From the NCBI RefSeq assembly GCF_002434265.1, contig NZ_DJJS01000007.1, forward strand, positions 435,910 to 499,909: DNA of 64,000 nt. Reading direction: 5' to 3'. Positions 32,739-40,794 of this stretch are shown here, in pieces (the stretch's first letter is position 1; each line of letters starts with the position of its first letter). The notes beneath the pieces are model-generated. The model worked only from the letters and a program-made list of their open reading frames with translations. It searched no databases and had not been told where the DNA came from. The DNA is from Pseudomonas sp. UBA6562 (lineage in GTDB: Bacteria; Pseudomonadota; Gammaproteobacteria; Pseudomonadales; Pseudomonadaceae). The position numbers and the translations under genes are program-made.

Positions 32739-34013
32739 ATGACTACTGCCATTTCCGACCCCGTGACCGACGAGCAATTGCAGGCGCGTTTCGGCGCAAT
32801 CTTCGCGCGCATCGCCGAGGGCGCTGTGGCCCGCGAGCAAGAGCGGGCGTTGGCCCATGACGCCATTTCGTGGCTACGCGAGGCGCGCTTTGGCGCCCTG
32901 CGCGTGCCCAAGGCCCAGGGCGGGCTGGGTGCCAGCCTGCCGCAGCTGTTTCGCTTGCTGATCGACCTGGGCGAGGCCGATTCCAACCTGCCGCAGATCC
33001 TGCGCGCGCACTTCGGTTTCGTCGAAGGTCGGCTGTCCAGCCTCGACCCGGCATCCCAGGCCTACTGGCTAGCCAAAGTGGCGGACGGCCAGTTGTGGGG
33101 CGCGGCGATGGCGGAGCGCACGGACACCACGCGCAACTCGGTGACCCTCGATGCCCAGGAGCCCGGCAACCCCGACACGGCCTGGTCGCTCAACGGCGAG
33201 AAGTTCTATTGCAGCGGCACCCTGTACGCCGATTGGATCGCCGCGGTGGCCCTCGACGGTGAGGACTTCGTCAGTGTGTCGGTGCCCACCAATGCGCAGG
33301 GCGTGTCGGTGGAGGACGACTGGGACGGGTTCGGCCAGCGCCTGACGGGCAGCGGCACCACGCGCTTCGCCTCGGTGCAGGTGCCGACCCAGCACATCGT
33401 GCGTCGCTTCAAGAAGGACGAGCTGCGCGCCGAGTCGTACCTGAGTGCGTTCTACCAGCTGTTCCATCTGGCGACCCTGGCCGGCATCGCCAACGCGGTG
33501 TTGCGCGACGCGACCGCGTTCGTCAAGGGCCGGACCCGTACCTTCGGCGTTCCGGGGCAATCCAGCCCCAAGGACGATCCGCTGGTGCAACGTGTCATCG
33601 GGCGCCTTTCCAGCCTGGCCTATGCGGCGCGCGCGCAGGTCCTCGCCGTGGCGCAGGTGCTGCAGGAGGTGCATGAGGCGGAGCAGGGCGGCTACGTCGC
33701 CGAGCAGCACTACACCGAGGCCGAGATCCGTGCCTATCAGGCCCAGCAGATCGTGCTGGAACAGGTACTGGAGGCCACCACGCTGCTGTTCGAAGTCGGC
33801 GGTGCCTCGGCCACCCGCGAAAGCCAACGCTTCGACCGCCATTGGCGCAACGCGCGCACGCTGGCCTCGCACAATCCGGCGATCCACCGGGAGCGGGCGC
33901 TGGGCAACTACTACCTCAACGACATCACCCCGAACGCGGCGTGGCGCAGTCTGCAAGCGGCCGACGCCGAAAAGCAGGCGGCCAGCGTGCGCGACGAAGC
34001 GAGCGCAGTATGA
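32739..34013 (+). CDS. SfnB/DszC-like acyl-CoA-dehydrogenase-fold monooxygenase (set A)
   Basis: A 424-residue flavin enzyme of the group that includes SfnB, DszC/TdsC and related reduced-flavin-dependent monooxygenases. Features include an N-terminal helical domain, a middle beta domain with NGEKFYCSGTLYADWIA and GSGTTRFASVQVP, and a C-terminal helical domain with the subgroup motif RHWRNART near residue 367. AAGGAA precedes the ATG. The next gene overlaps its stop (ATGA), which ties it to the DszA-like enzyme. DszC-type enzymes oxidise sulfur or activate sulfones; here the substrate is not known. It contains two Met and one Cys in total, a very low sulfur content. It also resembles, and could act like, acyl-CoA dehydrogenases, but the subgroup argues against this. 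Confidence 0.85.
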   Translation: MTTAISDPVTDEQLQARFGAIFARIAEGAVAREQERALAHDAISWLREARFGALRVPKAQGGLGASLPQLFRLLIDLGEADSNLPQILRAHFGFVEGRLSSLDPASQAYWLAKVADGQLWGAAMAERTDTTRNSVTLDAQEPGNPDTAWSLNGEKFYCSGTLYADWIAAVALDGEDFVSVSVPTNAQGVSVEDDWDGFGQRLTGSGTTRFASVQVPTQHIVRRFKKDELRAESYLSAFYQLFHLATLAGIANAVLRDATAFVKGRTRTFGVPGQSSPKDDPLVQRVIGRLSSLAYAARAQVLAVAQVLQEVHEAEQGGYVAEQHYTEAEIRAYQAQQIVLEQVLEATTLLFEVGGASATRESQRFDRHWRNARTLASHNPAIHRERALGNYYLNDITPNAAWRSLQAADAEKQAASVRDEASAV

Positions 34014-35359
34014 CCACGAGCAGCAACAACATCCGCGCCGGGCAGATGAGCCTAGGCATGAACATCCTTGGCTTCGGTGCGCACGCCGGAGCCTGGCGCA
34101 CGGCCGAGGTGGCCGCCAACGCCTATCTGGATGTCGAGTACTACCGCAACATCGCGCGAATTTCCGAGCGTGGCTGCCTCGACGCGATCTTCCTCGCCGA
34201 CGGCCCGGCGCTGGTCGGCGATGTGTCCAAGCAGCCGGCAGGCCGTCTGGAACCGACCGTGCTGCTGACCGCCGTGGCCCTGGCCACGCAGCGCATCGGC
34301 GTGATCGCCACTGCCTCGAGCACCTACAACGACCCGTTCAACCTCGCCCGGCGATTCGCTTCGCTCGACCACATCAGTGGCGGTCGGGCCGCCTGGAACG
34401 TGGTGACCAATGCAGGCGATGCGGCTGCGCAGAATTTCGGACTGGCCGGTGCGCCGCTGCACGTCGACCGCTACGCCCGCGCCGACGAGTTCATCGACGT
34501 CGCCCTCAAGCTGTGGGACAGCTGGGAGGACGACGCCGTGATCGGCGACGCCCGTGGCGGGCGCTTTGCCGATCCGGGCAAAGTGCACAGCATCGACTTC
34601 GTCGGCCAGCACTTCTCGGTGAAGGGGCCGCTGAACGTGCCGCGCTCGCCCCAAGGCCGGCCGGTGCTGGTGCAGGCCGGGTCGTCCGAAGGCGGCAAGG
34701 CCCTCGGGTCGCGCTACGCCGATGCCATCTTCACCACTCAGACCACCCTGGAGGACGGCCAGCAGTTCTACCGCGAGATGAAAGGCCGCGCCGCAGCCTG
34801 GGGGCGCAACCCCGACTACCTGAAGATCATGCCGGGGCTCTCCACGGTGATCGGCAGTACCGAGGCCGAGGCCCATGCGCGTTTCGACGAGCTCAACGCC
34901 TGGCACGGCGAGCACGGTTTGCTGGAACAGGTGGCCGGGCGCATCGGCATCGCGGCCCACGAGCTCGACCCGGACGCACCGCTGCCTTGGCAGCGCATTG
35001 GCGCCGTGGCGGACTTCGAGCGCGGCTCGCAGGGCTTTCTCGAAGCGCAACTGAACCTGGCGCGCCGGGAAAACCTGAGCATCCGCCAATTGTCGCGGCG
35101 GATCCTGGTCGGCCACCGCCTGCTGGTCGGCACACCCGAGCAGGTCGCCCGGACCCTGAGCCATTGGTACCTGGCGCACGCGGCGGACGGCTTCAACATC
35201 ATGCCGGACATGTTCCCCTCCGGCGTGGAGGTCTTCGTCGACGAAGTGGTGCCGCTGCTGCAGCGGCAAGGGCTGTTCCGTCGCGAGTACACCGGCAGCA
35301 CCCTGCGCGAGCACCTGGGGTTGCCGTTTCCCACCAACCAATACGCGCTGCGGGCCTGA
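34010..35359 (+). CDS. FMNH2-dependent monooxygenase, NtaA/SnaA/DszA family (set A)
   Basis: A 449-residue bacterial-luciferase-like TIM-barrel monooxygenase. The start ATG overlaps the preceding stop, and the reading frame continues far upstream without a better start. Family signatures are GCLDAIFLADGPAL near residue 55, RRFASLDHISGGRAAWNVVT, HVDRYARADEFIDVALKLWDSW, and GRPVLVQAGSSEGG. Members cleave C-S or C-N bonds (DszA on sulfones, NtaA on nitrilotriacetate) using FMNH2 from a separate reductase, which is not encoded in this window. It is related to but clearly distinct from the enzyme at 39158. Expected in the cytoplasm, acting on the imported compound. Confidence 0.88.
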   Translation: MTTSSNNIRAGQMSLGMNILGFGAHAGAWRTAEVAANAYLDVEYYRNIARISERGCLDAIFLADGPALVGDVSKQPAGRLEPTVLLTAVALATQRIGVIATASSTYNDPFNLARRFASLDHISGGRAAWNVVTNAGDAAAQNFGLAGAPLHVDRYARADEFIDVALKLWDSWEDDAVIGDARGGRFADPGKVHSIDFVGQHFSVKGPLNVPRSPQGRPVLVQAGSSEGGKALGSRYADAIFTTQTTLEDGQQFYREMKGRAAAWGRNPDYLKIMPGLSTVIGSTEAEAHARFDELNAWHGEHGLLEQVAGRIGIAAHELDPDAPLPWQRIGAVADFERGSQGFLEAQLNLARRENLSIRQLSRRILVGHRLLVGTPEQVARTLSHWYLAHAADGFNIMPDMFPSGVEVFVDEVVPLLQRQGLFRREYTGSTLREHLGLPFPTNQYALRA

Positions 35360-35395
35360 CCCGCAGCGTCGGTTTTCTTTCGAAAAGGATCCACC

Positions 35396-36448
35396 ATGCG
35401 TTACCGCCAATTGGGCAACAGCGACATCAACGTGAGCGTTTTCGGCCTGGGCAGCATGACCTGGGGCCATCAGAACAGCGAAAGCGATGCCCACCAGCAG
35501 ATCGAGCTGGCGCTGGAGCACGGCGTCAACCTGATCGACACCGCCGAGATGTACCCCACGCCGACCAAGGCCGAGACCTGGCGCACCACCGAGCGCTACA
35601 TCGGCAGCTGGCTGGCCGCCAGCGGGCGGCGCGATGAGGTGGTGCTGGCGAGCAAGATCGTCGGGCCGGCGCGCGATGCCAACGGCCAGCGGCATATCCG
35701 TGACGGTTTGAGCCGTCTGGACGAACGCAACATCGTCGAGGCGTTGGAGGGCAGCCTCAAGCGCTTGAACACCGACTACCTGGACCTCTATCAGCTGCAC
35801 TGGCCCGATCGCACCACCAACATCTTCGGCCAGCGCGAATACCCCTACCAGGACGATACGGGCAGCGTCGCCATCGAGGAGACCCTGGCGGTGCTGGCCG
35901 AGCAGGTCAAGGCTGGCAAGGTCCGTCATATCGGCGTGTCCAACGAAACGCCATGGGGCGTCGCGCAGTTCCTCAAGCACAGCGAACGCCTGGGCCTGCC
36001 GCGCATCGTCAGCATCCAGAACCCCTACAGCCTGCTCAATCGCCTCTTCGAAGGTGGGCTGTCGGAGTTCAGCCACCGAGAAGGCGTGGGTCTGCTGGCC
36101 TATTCGCCCCTGGCCTTCGGCGCACTCACCGGCAAATACCTCAATGGCGCACGCCCGGAAGGCTCGCGGCTCTCGGCGGTGTACCGCACGTTCAACCGCT
36201 ACGACAGTCCATCGGCCCAGGAGGCGGTCGCCGGCTACGTCGAGATCGCCCGTCAACATGGCCTGACGCCGGCGCAATTGGGCTTGGCCTATGTCCTCGA
36301 CAAGCCTTTCGTCACCAGCGCCCTGACCGGGCAGACCACGCTGGCGCAATTGCGCGACAACCTCAGCGCGCTGGACGTGACCCTGAGCGACGAAATCAAG
36401 GCGCAGGTGCAGGCCGTGCACAACCGCACGCCCAATCCGGCGCCCTAG
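35396..36448 (+). CDS. Tas-like NAD(P)-dependent aldo/keto reductase
   Basis: A 350-residue aldo-keto reductase that closely follows E. coli Tas along its whole length (GLGSMTWGHQNSE, LIDTAEMYP, TDYLDLYQLHWP, VSNETPWGV, IQNPYSLLNR, LTGKYLNGA). The catalytic tetrad is visible as about D48, Y53, K87 and H135. AAAGGA precedes the ATG. It sits inside the transport/oxygenase operon, 36 bases after the DszA-like gene, and probably reduces an aldehyde or ketone released when the monooxygenases cleave the carbon-sulfur bond (inference). Only three Met and no Cys. A 121-base gap follows, holding no gene or clear promoter. Confidence 0.87.
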   Translation: MRYRQLGNSDINVSVFGLGSMTWGHQNSESDAHQQIELALEHGVNLIDTAEMYPTPTKAETWRTTERYIGSWLAASGRRDEVVLASKIVGPARDANGQRHIRDGLSRLDERNIVEALEGSLKRLNTDYLDLYQLHWPDRTTNIFGQREYPYQDDTGSVAIEETLAVLAEQVKAGKVRHIGVSNETPWGVAQFLKHSERLGLPRIVSIQNPYSLLNRLFEGGLSEFSHREGVGLLAYSPLAFGALTGKYLNGARPEGSRLSAVYRTFNRYDSPSAQEAVAGYVEIARQHGLTPAQLGLAYVLDKPFVTSALTGQTTLAQLRDNLSALDVTLSDEIKAQVQAVHNRTPNPAP

Positions 36449-36569
36449 CGCCCTACGCCCGGCTTACGCACCTGAGCCTGGAGCGGTACGTCTGGCAATG
36501 CGCGGTTCGCAGCGCGCAAGCGCCGGCACGCCGTAGCGCCACCGCGTGAAGGTGCAGAGGGAGATCGCA

Positions 36570-37457
36570 ATGTCTCAGTCAATCGAAACCGTCGTCATCG
36601 GACCTGCCCTCGGCAACGGCGGCCACCGCGCGCTGGGCCTGGGGCAGTGGACACGGCTGCGTCCGGGTTTGTGGATCGCCGGGGCGTTCGTGCTGCTGTT
36701 GCTGGTGGCCGCCGCCGTGCCGCAGTGGCTGGCGCCGTACGATCCGCTGGACGCTACGGCGCGTCTGGCCTTTCAGCCGCCTTCGGCCACCTACTGGCTG
36801 GGTACCGACGAAAATGGCCGCGACGTGCTGAGCCGGTTGATTTTCGGCGTTCGCCCGTCGCTTCTGATGGGCCTGGCGGCCACGGCGCTGGGCTTGGCCT
36901 GGGGCACGCTGTTCGGTTTGCTGTCGGGGCTCGGGCCGCGCTGGCTGGACGCTTCGTTGATGCGCGGCATCGACGTGTTGCTGGCGTTTCCGGACCTGCT
37001 GTTGGCGCTGGTGATCATCACCTTCTTCGGCCAAGGCACCGCCAACCTGATCCTCGCCGTGGGCATCGCGGCCGTGCCGCGCTATGCGCGCCTAGTGCGT
37101 GCCCAGACCCTCAACGTGCGCCAGGCCGGGTACGTCGAAGCGGCGACGACGCTTGGGCAGTCGCCATTGGCCGTGGTGTGGCGGCACGTCCTGCCCAACG
37201 CGTTCAAGCCGGTGTTGATCCTGGCCATCATCGGGGTCGGCGGCACCATCACGGCCGGCGCCGCCTTGAGTTTCCTGGGCTTCGGCGCGCCGCCCCCGGC
37301 CCCGGAATGGGGCGGGATGATGGCCATCGGCCGCAGCTTTCTGGCCAATGCGCCGTGGCTGGTCGCCTGGCCTGCGTTGACCATCATCCTCACCGTCGTT
37401 TCCATCAGCGCCATTGGCCGCGAACTGCTGCGTCGCAGCGAAGGAAAACCGTTATGA
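36570..37457 (+). CDS. ABC importer permease, DppC-like (set A)
   Basis: A 295-residue inner-membrane permease. The start at ATG 36570 follows GAGGGA; an in-frame GTG eight codons earlier has no site. It shows the DppC pattern: a single N-terminal helix, then WLGTDENGRDVLSRLIFGVRPSL, a five-helix core, the EAA loop (AATTLGQSPLAVVWRHVLPN) and SFLGFGAPPPAPEWGGMM. It is the partner of the DppB-like protein at 31764. The ATPase gene overlaps its stop. Confidence 0.9.
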   Translation: MSQSIETVVIGPALGNGGHRALGLGQWTRLRPGLWIAGAFVLLLLVAAAVPQWLAPYDPLDATARLAFQPPSATYWLGTDENGRDVLSRLIFGVRPSLLMGLAATALGLAWGTLFGLLSGLGPRWLDASLMRGIDVLLAFPDLLLALVIITFFGQGTANLILAVGIAAVPRYARLVRAQTLNVRQAGYVEAATTLGQSPLAVVWRHVLPNAFKPVLILAIIGVGGTITAGAALSFLGFGAPPPAPEWGGMMAIGRSFLANAPWLVAWPALTIILTVVSISAIGRELLRRSEGKPL

Positions 37458-39148
37458 ACACGCACATCCATGCCCTTGGGCCGTTGGTGGACATCCGCGA
37501 CCTGACCGTGCGCTTCGGCCAGGCCAAGCCGGTGCTGCACGGCGTCAGCCTGCGAATCGAACGCGGTGAATGCCTGGCCATCGTCGGCGAGTCGGGGTCG
37601 GGCAAGAGCGTGACGGCACGCACCCTGGCCGGCCTCACCGGGCCTGGCGCGCAGATCGAGGCCGCCAAGCTGGCGTTCCAGGGCATCGACCTGCGCCGCC
37701 TCGACGAACGCGCTTGGCGACGGCTGCGCGGTGCCAGTGTCGGCTTCGTCATGCAGGATGCGCTGGGTGCGCTCGATCCGTTGCGACGGGTCGGCGCGGA
37801 AATCGAGGAACCGTTGCAGGTGCATACCGCGCTCGACGCACGCGCGCGGCGTTCGCGTGTGTTGGAGCTGCTGCGCGCGGTCGGCGTGCCCGAACCCGAA
37901 CTGCGCGCAAGCCAGTATCCCTGGCAGCTGTCCGGCGGCCTGCGTCAGCGCGCGCTGATCGCCTCGGCGATCGCCTGTAATCCGCAGCTGATTATCGCCG
38001 ACGAACCCACTACCGCGCTGGACGCCACGGTACAGGCCCAGGTGATCGCTCTGCTGGAAAGCTTGCGCGGTGAAGACAACGCCTTGTTGATGGTCAGCCA
38101 CGACCTGTCGGTGGTGGCACGCTTGGCCGATCGCGTGGCGGTGATGCACCATGGCGTGGTCGTCGAACAGGGCACGACCGAGCAGATACTGCACGATCCG
38201 CAGCATGCCTATACCCAGTCGCTGTTGCTGGCCGCACGCGCCGTGCATTTCCAGCCTCAGCCCCAGCGCCAACCCTTGGCGCTGGTGGCCGCGCAGGCGC
38301 CTGCCACGACCGAGGTGTTGCTGGAAGCCCGGTTGCTGAGCAAGTCGTTCGTCGGGCCGGACGGGCACAGGCGCACGGTCCTCAAAGCGGCGTCGCTGCA
38401 ACTGCGACGCGGCGAAACCCTGGGGGTGGTCGGCGAATCCGGCTCCGGAAAAACCACTCTGACCAGGCTGATCCTCGGTCTGGAAAGCCCCGACAGCGGT
38501 GAGGTCTGGATCGCCGGTCGGCCGTGGTCGCAACTCGATCGCGCGCAGAAACGCCAGGCGCGGCGAGCGGTGCAGGTGGTGTTCCAAGACCCGTTGAGCT
38601 CGTTCGATCCGCGCTACAGCGTGCAGCGCGTGCTGTTCGAGGCCTTGGCCGTCGCCGATGTGCCGCGCAAGGCCTGGCGCGCCCGCGCGCAGCAGTTGCT
38701 GGCGCTGGTGCGTCTGGACGCGGCCGTGTTGGTACGGCGCCCGAGCGAACTGTCCGGTGGCCAGCGGCAGCGCATCGCCATCGCCCGCGCGCTGGCCAGC
38801 GAGCCGCAGATCCTGATCTGCGACGAACCGGTGTCGGCGCTGGACGTGTCGGTGCAGGCGCAGATCCTGGCGTTGCTGGACGACCTGAAGCAGCGTCTGG
38901 GCTTGGCCTGCCTGTTCATCTCCCACGATCTGGGCGTGATCAACCACGTCAGCGAGCGGGTGCTGGTGATGAAGGACGGCCAGGTGGTGGAAACCGGTTC
39001 CGTGCGCGCGGTGTTAGACCGACCCCAGCACCCGTACACCCGCACGCTGATCGCGGCGATCCCGAACCTGGATAGTCGGCACCCGGCAACGCGACGTCGG
39101 CCCGACCCGCGGCCTGCGACAGGGTTCTATCTACAAATCGCCATTTGA
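37454..39148 (+). CDS. Fused double ATPase of peptide-type ABC importer (set A)
   Basis: A 564-residue fusion of DppD- and DppF-like ATPases. The start overlaps the permease stop and has AAGGA eight bases upstream. NBD1: Walker A GESGSGKS near residue 45, LSGGLRQRA signature, Walker B LIIADEPTTALD, VSHD. NBD2: GESGSGKT near 327, QDPLSSFDPR, LSGGQRQRI, ILICDEPVSALD, ISHD. The first signature has Leu in place of the usual Gln, as does the paralogue at 44326. Tail segments (HPYTRTLIAAIPNL) are typical of oligopeptide ATPases. The last residues (LQIAI) resemble the other ATPase's end (WKIAI). Confidence 0.92.
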   Translation: MNTHIHALGPLVDIRDLTVRFGQAKPVLHGVSLRIERGECLAIVGESGSGKSVTARTLAGLTGPGAQIEAAKLAFQGIDLRRLDERAWRRLRGASVGFVMQDALGALDPLRRVGAEIEEPLQVHTALDARARRSRVLELLRAVGVPEPELRASQYPWQLSGGLRQRALIASAIACNPQLIIADEPTTALDATVQAQVIALLESLRGEDNALLMVSHDLSVVARLADRVAVMHHGVVVEQGTTEQILHDPQHAYTQSLLLAARAVHFQPQPQRQPLALVAAQAPATTEVLLEARLLSKSFVGPDGHRRTVLKAASLQLRRGETLGVVGESGSGKTTLTRLILGLESPDSGEVWIAGRPWSQLDRAQKRQARRAVQVVFQDPLSSFDPRYSVQRVLFEALAVADVPRKAWRARAQQLLALVRLDAAVLVRRPSELSGGQRQRIAIARALASEPQILICDEPVSALDVSVQAQILALLDDLKQRLGLACLFISHDLGVINHVSERVLVMKDGQVVETGSVRAVLDRPQHPYTRTLIAAIPNLDSRHPATRRRPDPRPATGFYLQIAI

Positions 39149-39157
39149 GGTCCGCTC

Positions 39158-40579
39158 ATGCATGAGCCGAGCAGGGCGCAAGCGCCCAAACAATTGCACG
39201 TCAATCTGTTCGAGATGAACTGCGTCAGCCACATCGTGCACGGGTTGTGGGTCCACCCCGAGAACAACCGGCACCGCTTCAACGATCTGGAGTATTGGAT
39301 CGAGCTTGCCCAGTTGCTGGAGTACGGCACGTTCGACGGAGTCTTTCTGGCCGATGTGATCGGCACCTACGATGCCTTCCGCGACGGGCCGCAGACCTCG
39401 CTGCGCGAAGGCATGCAAATCCCCAGCAACGATCCGCTGCTGGTGATTCCGGCGATGGCAGCGGTGTCGAAGAACCTCGGCTTCGGCGCGACCTTTTCCA
39501 CCACCTACGAGCCGCCTTTCGCCTTCGCCCGCCGCATGAGCACGCTGGATCATCTGACCAAGGGCCGGGTGGGGTGGAACATCGTCACCTCGTACCTGCC
39601 CAACGCCGCGCGCAACTTCGGCCACGACACGGAAGTGGCCCACGACCGCCGCTACGAGATCGCCGACGAATACCTGGATGTGCTGTACAAGCTGTGGGAA
39701 GGCTCGTGGGACGACGATGCGGTGCTCCAGGACCGTGAAAACCGCATCTACACCGATCCGCAGAAGGTGCGCTACATCGACCATGTCGGTGAGCACTTCA
39801 GGGTGGCCGGCCCGCACTTGTGCCAGCCGTCGCGCCAGCGCACGCCGGTGCTGTTCCAAGCCACAGGCTCGTCGGCGGGCATCGAGTTTGCCGGACGTCA
39901 CGCCGAAGTGGTCTTCACCGGGGGCGTCGATACGCGTGCGGTACGTGCCAATATCCAAGCCATGCGCGACCGGGCCATCGCCCACGAGCGCGATCCGGCA
40001 GGGCTGAAGTTCGTAGTCATGGCCGGCGTCATCGTCGGTCGCACCGATGAAGAGGTCAGCCGCAAGCTCGACAGCTACCGCAAGCTGATGAGCGTCGAGG
40101 CGTCGCTGGCCCATGCCCAGGCGGCCGTGGACCTCACCGCAGTGCCGCCAGGCACGCTGATCGGCGAGTTGATCGAACGCCGGGTCCGGGGATGGGAAAG
40201 CCTGGCGCGCTACAGGCCCGAGTGGACGGTGGGGGCGGTACTGTCCCGCTTGGAGGGCTTCGACCGCGAGCGCTTCTTCGTCGCCGGCACGCCAGGCGTG
40301 GTCGCCGACGCCATCGAGAAGTGGCTGGATGTCGACGGTATCGACGGTATCAACCTGCGCCAGTACCTGTCGTTCGAAACGGCGCGGGACTTCATCGAGC
40401 TGGTGATCCCCGAGTTGCGTCGACGCGGCCGCTTTCGCGAACGCTACACCGAGGGCGAGACCCTGCGCGAGCGTCTGTTCGGGGCAGGCCAGGCGCGCCT
40501 GCCGGGCGACCACTACGGCGCCCGCTACCGCGATCCTGCTGCGTTGCAACAACCGTCCAGACCTTTGCGGTTTCGCTGA
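39158..40579 (+). CDS. FMNH2-dependent monooxygenase, DszA/NtaA family (second)
   Basis: A 473-residue luciferase-like monooxygenase with GAGG before the ATG, nine bases after the ATPase stop, so probably the last gene of the first operon. Motifs include YGTFDGVFLADVIGTYDA, FARRMSTLDHLTKGRVGWNIVTSYLPNAARNFG, HDRRYEIADEYLDVLYKLWE and RTPVLFQATGSSAG; the last is the family's flavin-site region. It resembles DszA-type enzymes more than the neighbour at 34010 does. Together the two suggest sequential or alternative cleavage of related compounds. A reduced-flavin supply must come from elsewhere. Confidence 0.88.
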   Translation: MHEPSRAQAPKQLHVNLFEMNCVSHIVHGLWVHPENNRHRFNDLEYWIELAQLLEYGTFDGVFLADVIGTYDAFRDGPQTSLREGMQIPSNDPLLVIPAMAAVSKNLGFGATFSTTYEPPFAFARRMSTLDHLTKGRVGWNIVTSYLPNAARNFGHDTEVAHDRRYEIADEYLDVLYKLWEGSWDDDAVLQDRENRIYTDPQKVRYIDHVGEHFRVAGPHLCQPSRQRTPVLFQATGSSAGIEFAGRHAEVVFTGGVDTRAVRANIQAMRDRAIAHERDPAGLKFVVMAGVIVGRTDEEVSRKLDSYRKLMSVEASLAHAQAAVDLTAVPPGTLIGELIERRVRGWESLARYRPEWTVGAVLSRLEGFDRERFFVAGTPGVVADAIEKWLDVDGIDGINLRQYLSFETARDFIELVIPELRRRGRFRERYTEGETLRERLFGAGQARLPGDHYGARYRDPAALQQPSRPLRFR

Positions 40580-40657
40580 GCTGCAGCGCAAGACACGCTC
40601 CCCGCTGGACTAGGCGGCATGGCCGGACCTCGCTGTTCGGCCAGCCGCATCGGTCGA

Positions 40658-40673
40658 TGTTGGGCATTCAACA
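40658..40673. promoter_or_regulatory. Candidate enhancer site before set B (TGTTG-N6-CAACA)
   Basis: TGTTGGGCATTCAACA is a perfect 5-bp-arm dyad, 16 bases long like the sites at 29729 and 29764. It lies about 100 bases upstream of the predicted sigma54 start. Confidence 0.42.
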
Positions 40674-40687
40674 GTACATCCACAGAT

Positions 40688-40701
40688 TGTCGCTCCCGAC
40701 A
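40688..40701. promoter_or_regulatory. Second dyad before set B (TGTCG-N4-CGACA)
   Basis: TGTCGCTCCCGACA has perfect arms but is two bases shorter than the other proposed sites. It could be a second activator site or an unrelated hairpin. Confidence 0.25.
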
Positions 40702-40743
40702 TCGCTCGTAGCCGCCCAGCCCCATATTTACGGGCCGAAAAAG

Positions 40744-40759
40744 CGGCACGCCCTGTGCA
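40744..40759 (+). promoter_or_regulatory. Sigma54 promoter for the second import/oxidation operon
   Basis: CGGCACGCCCTGTGCA has GG and GC 12 bases apart. The start would fall near 40769, 26 bases before the substrate-binding gene. The rest of the 215-base gap (40580-40794) holds the two dyads and no gene. Confidence 0.75.
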
Positions 40760-40794
40760 ATGGTTCAATCCCCGGACCATAGGCATCAGGATCC

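Noticed and set aside
36449..36569. CGGCACG-like element in the gap before the set A DppC permease as a fifth sigma54 promoter
   Set aside because: The GG-to-GC distance is 11, not 12, and such spacing is normally inactive.
36647..39148. 833-residue reading of the set A ATPase starting at 36647
   Set aside because: The extra N-terminus runs out of frame through the permease gene; the ATG at 37454 has a ribosome site and stop-start overlap.
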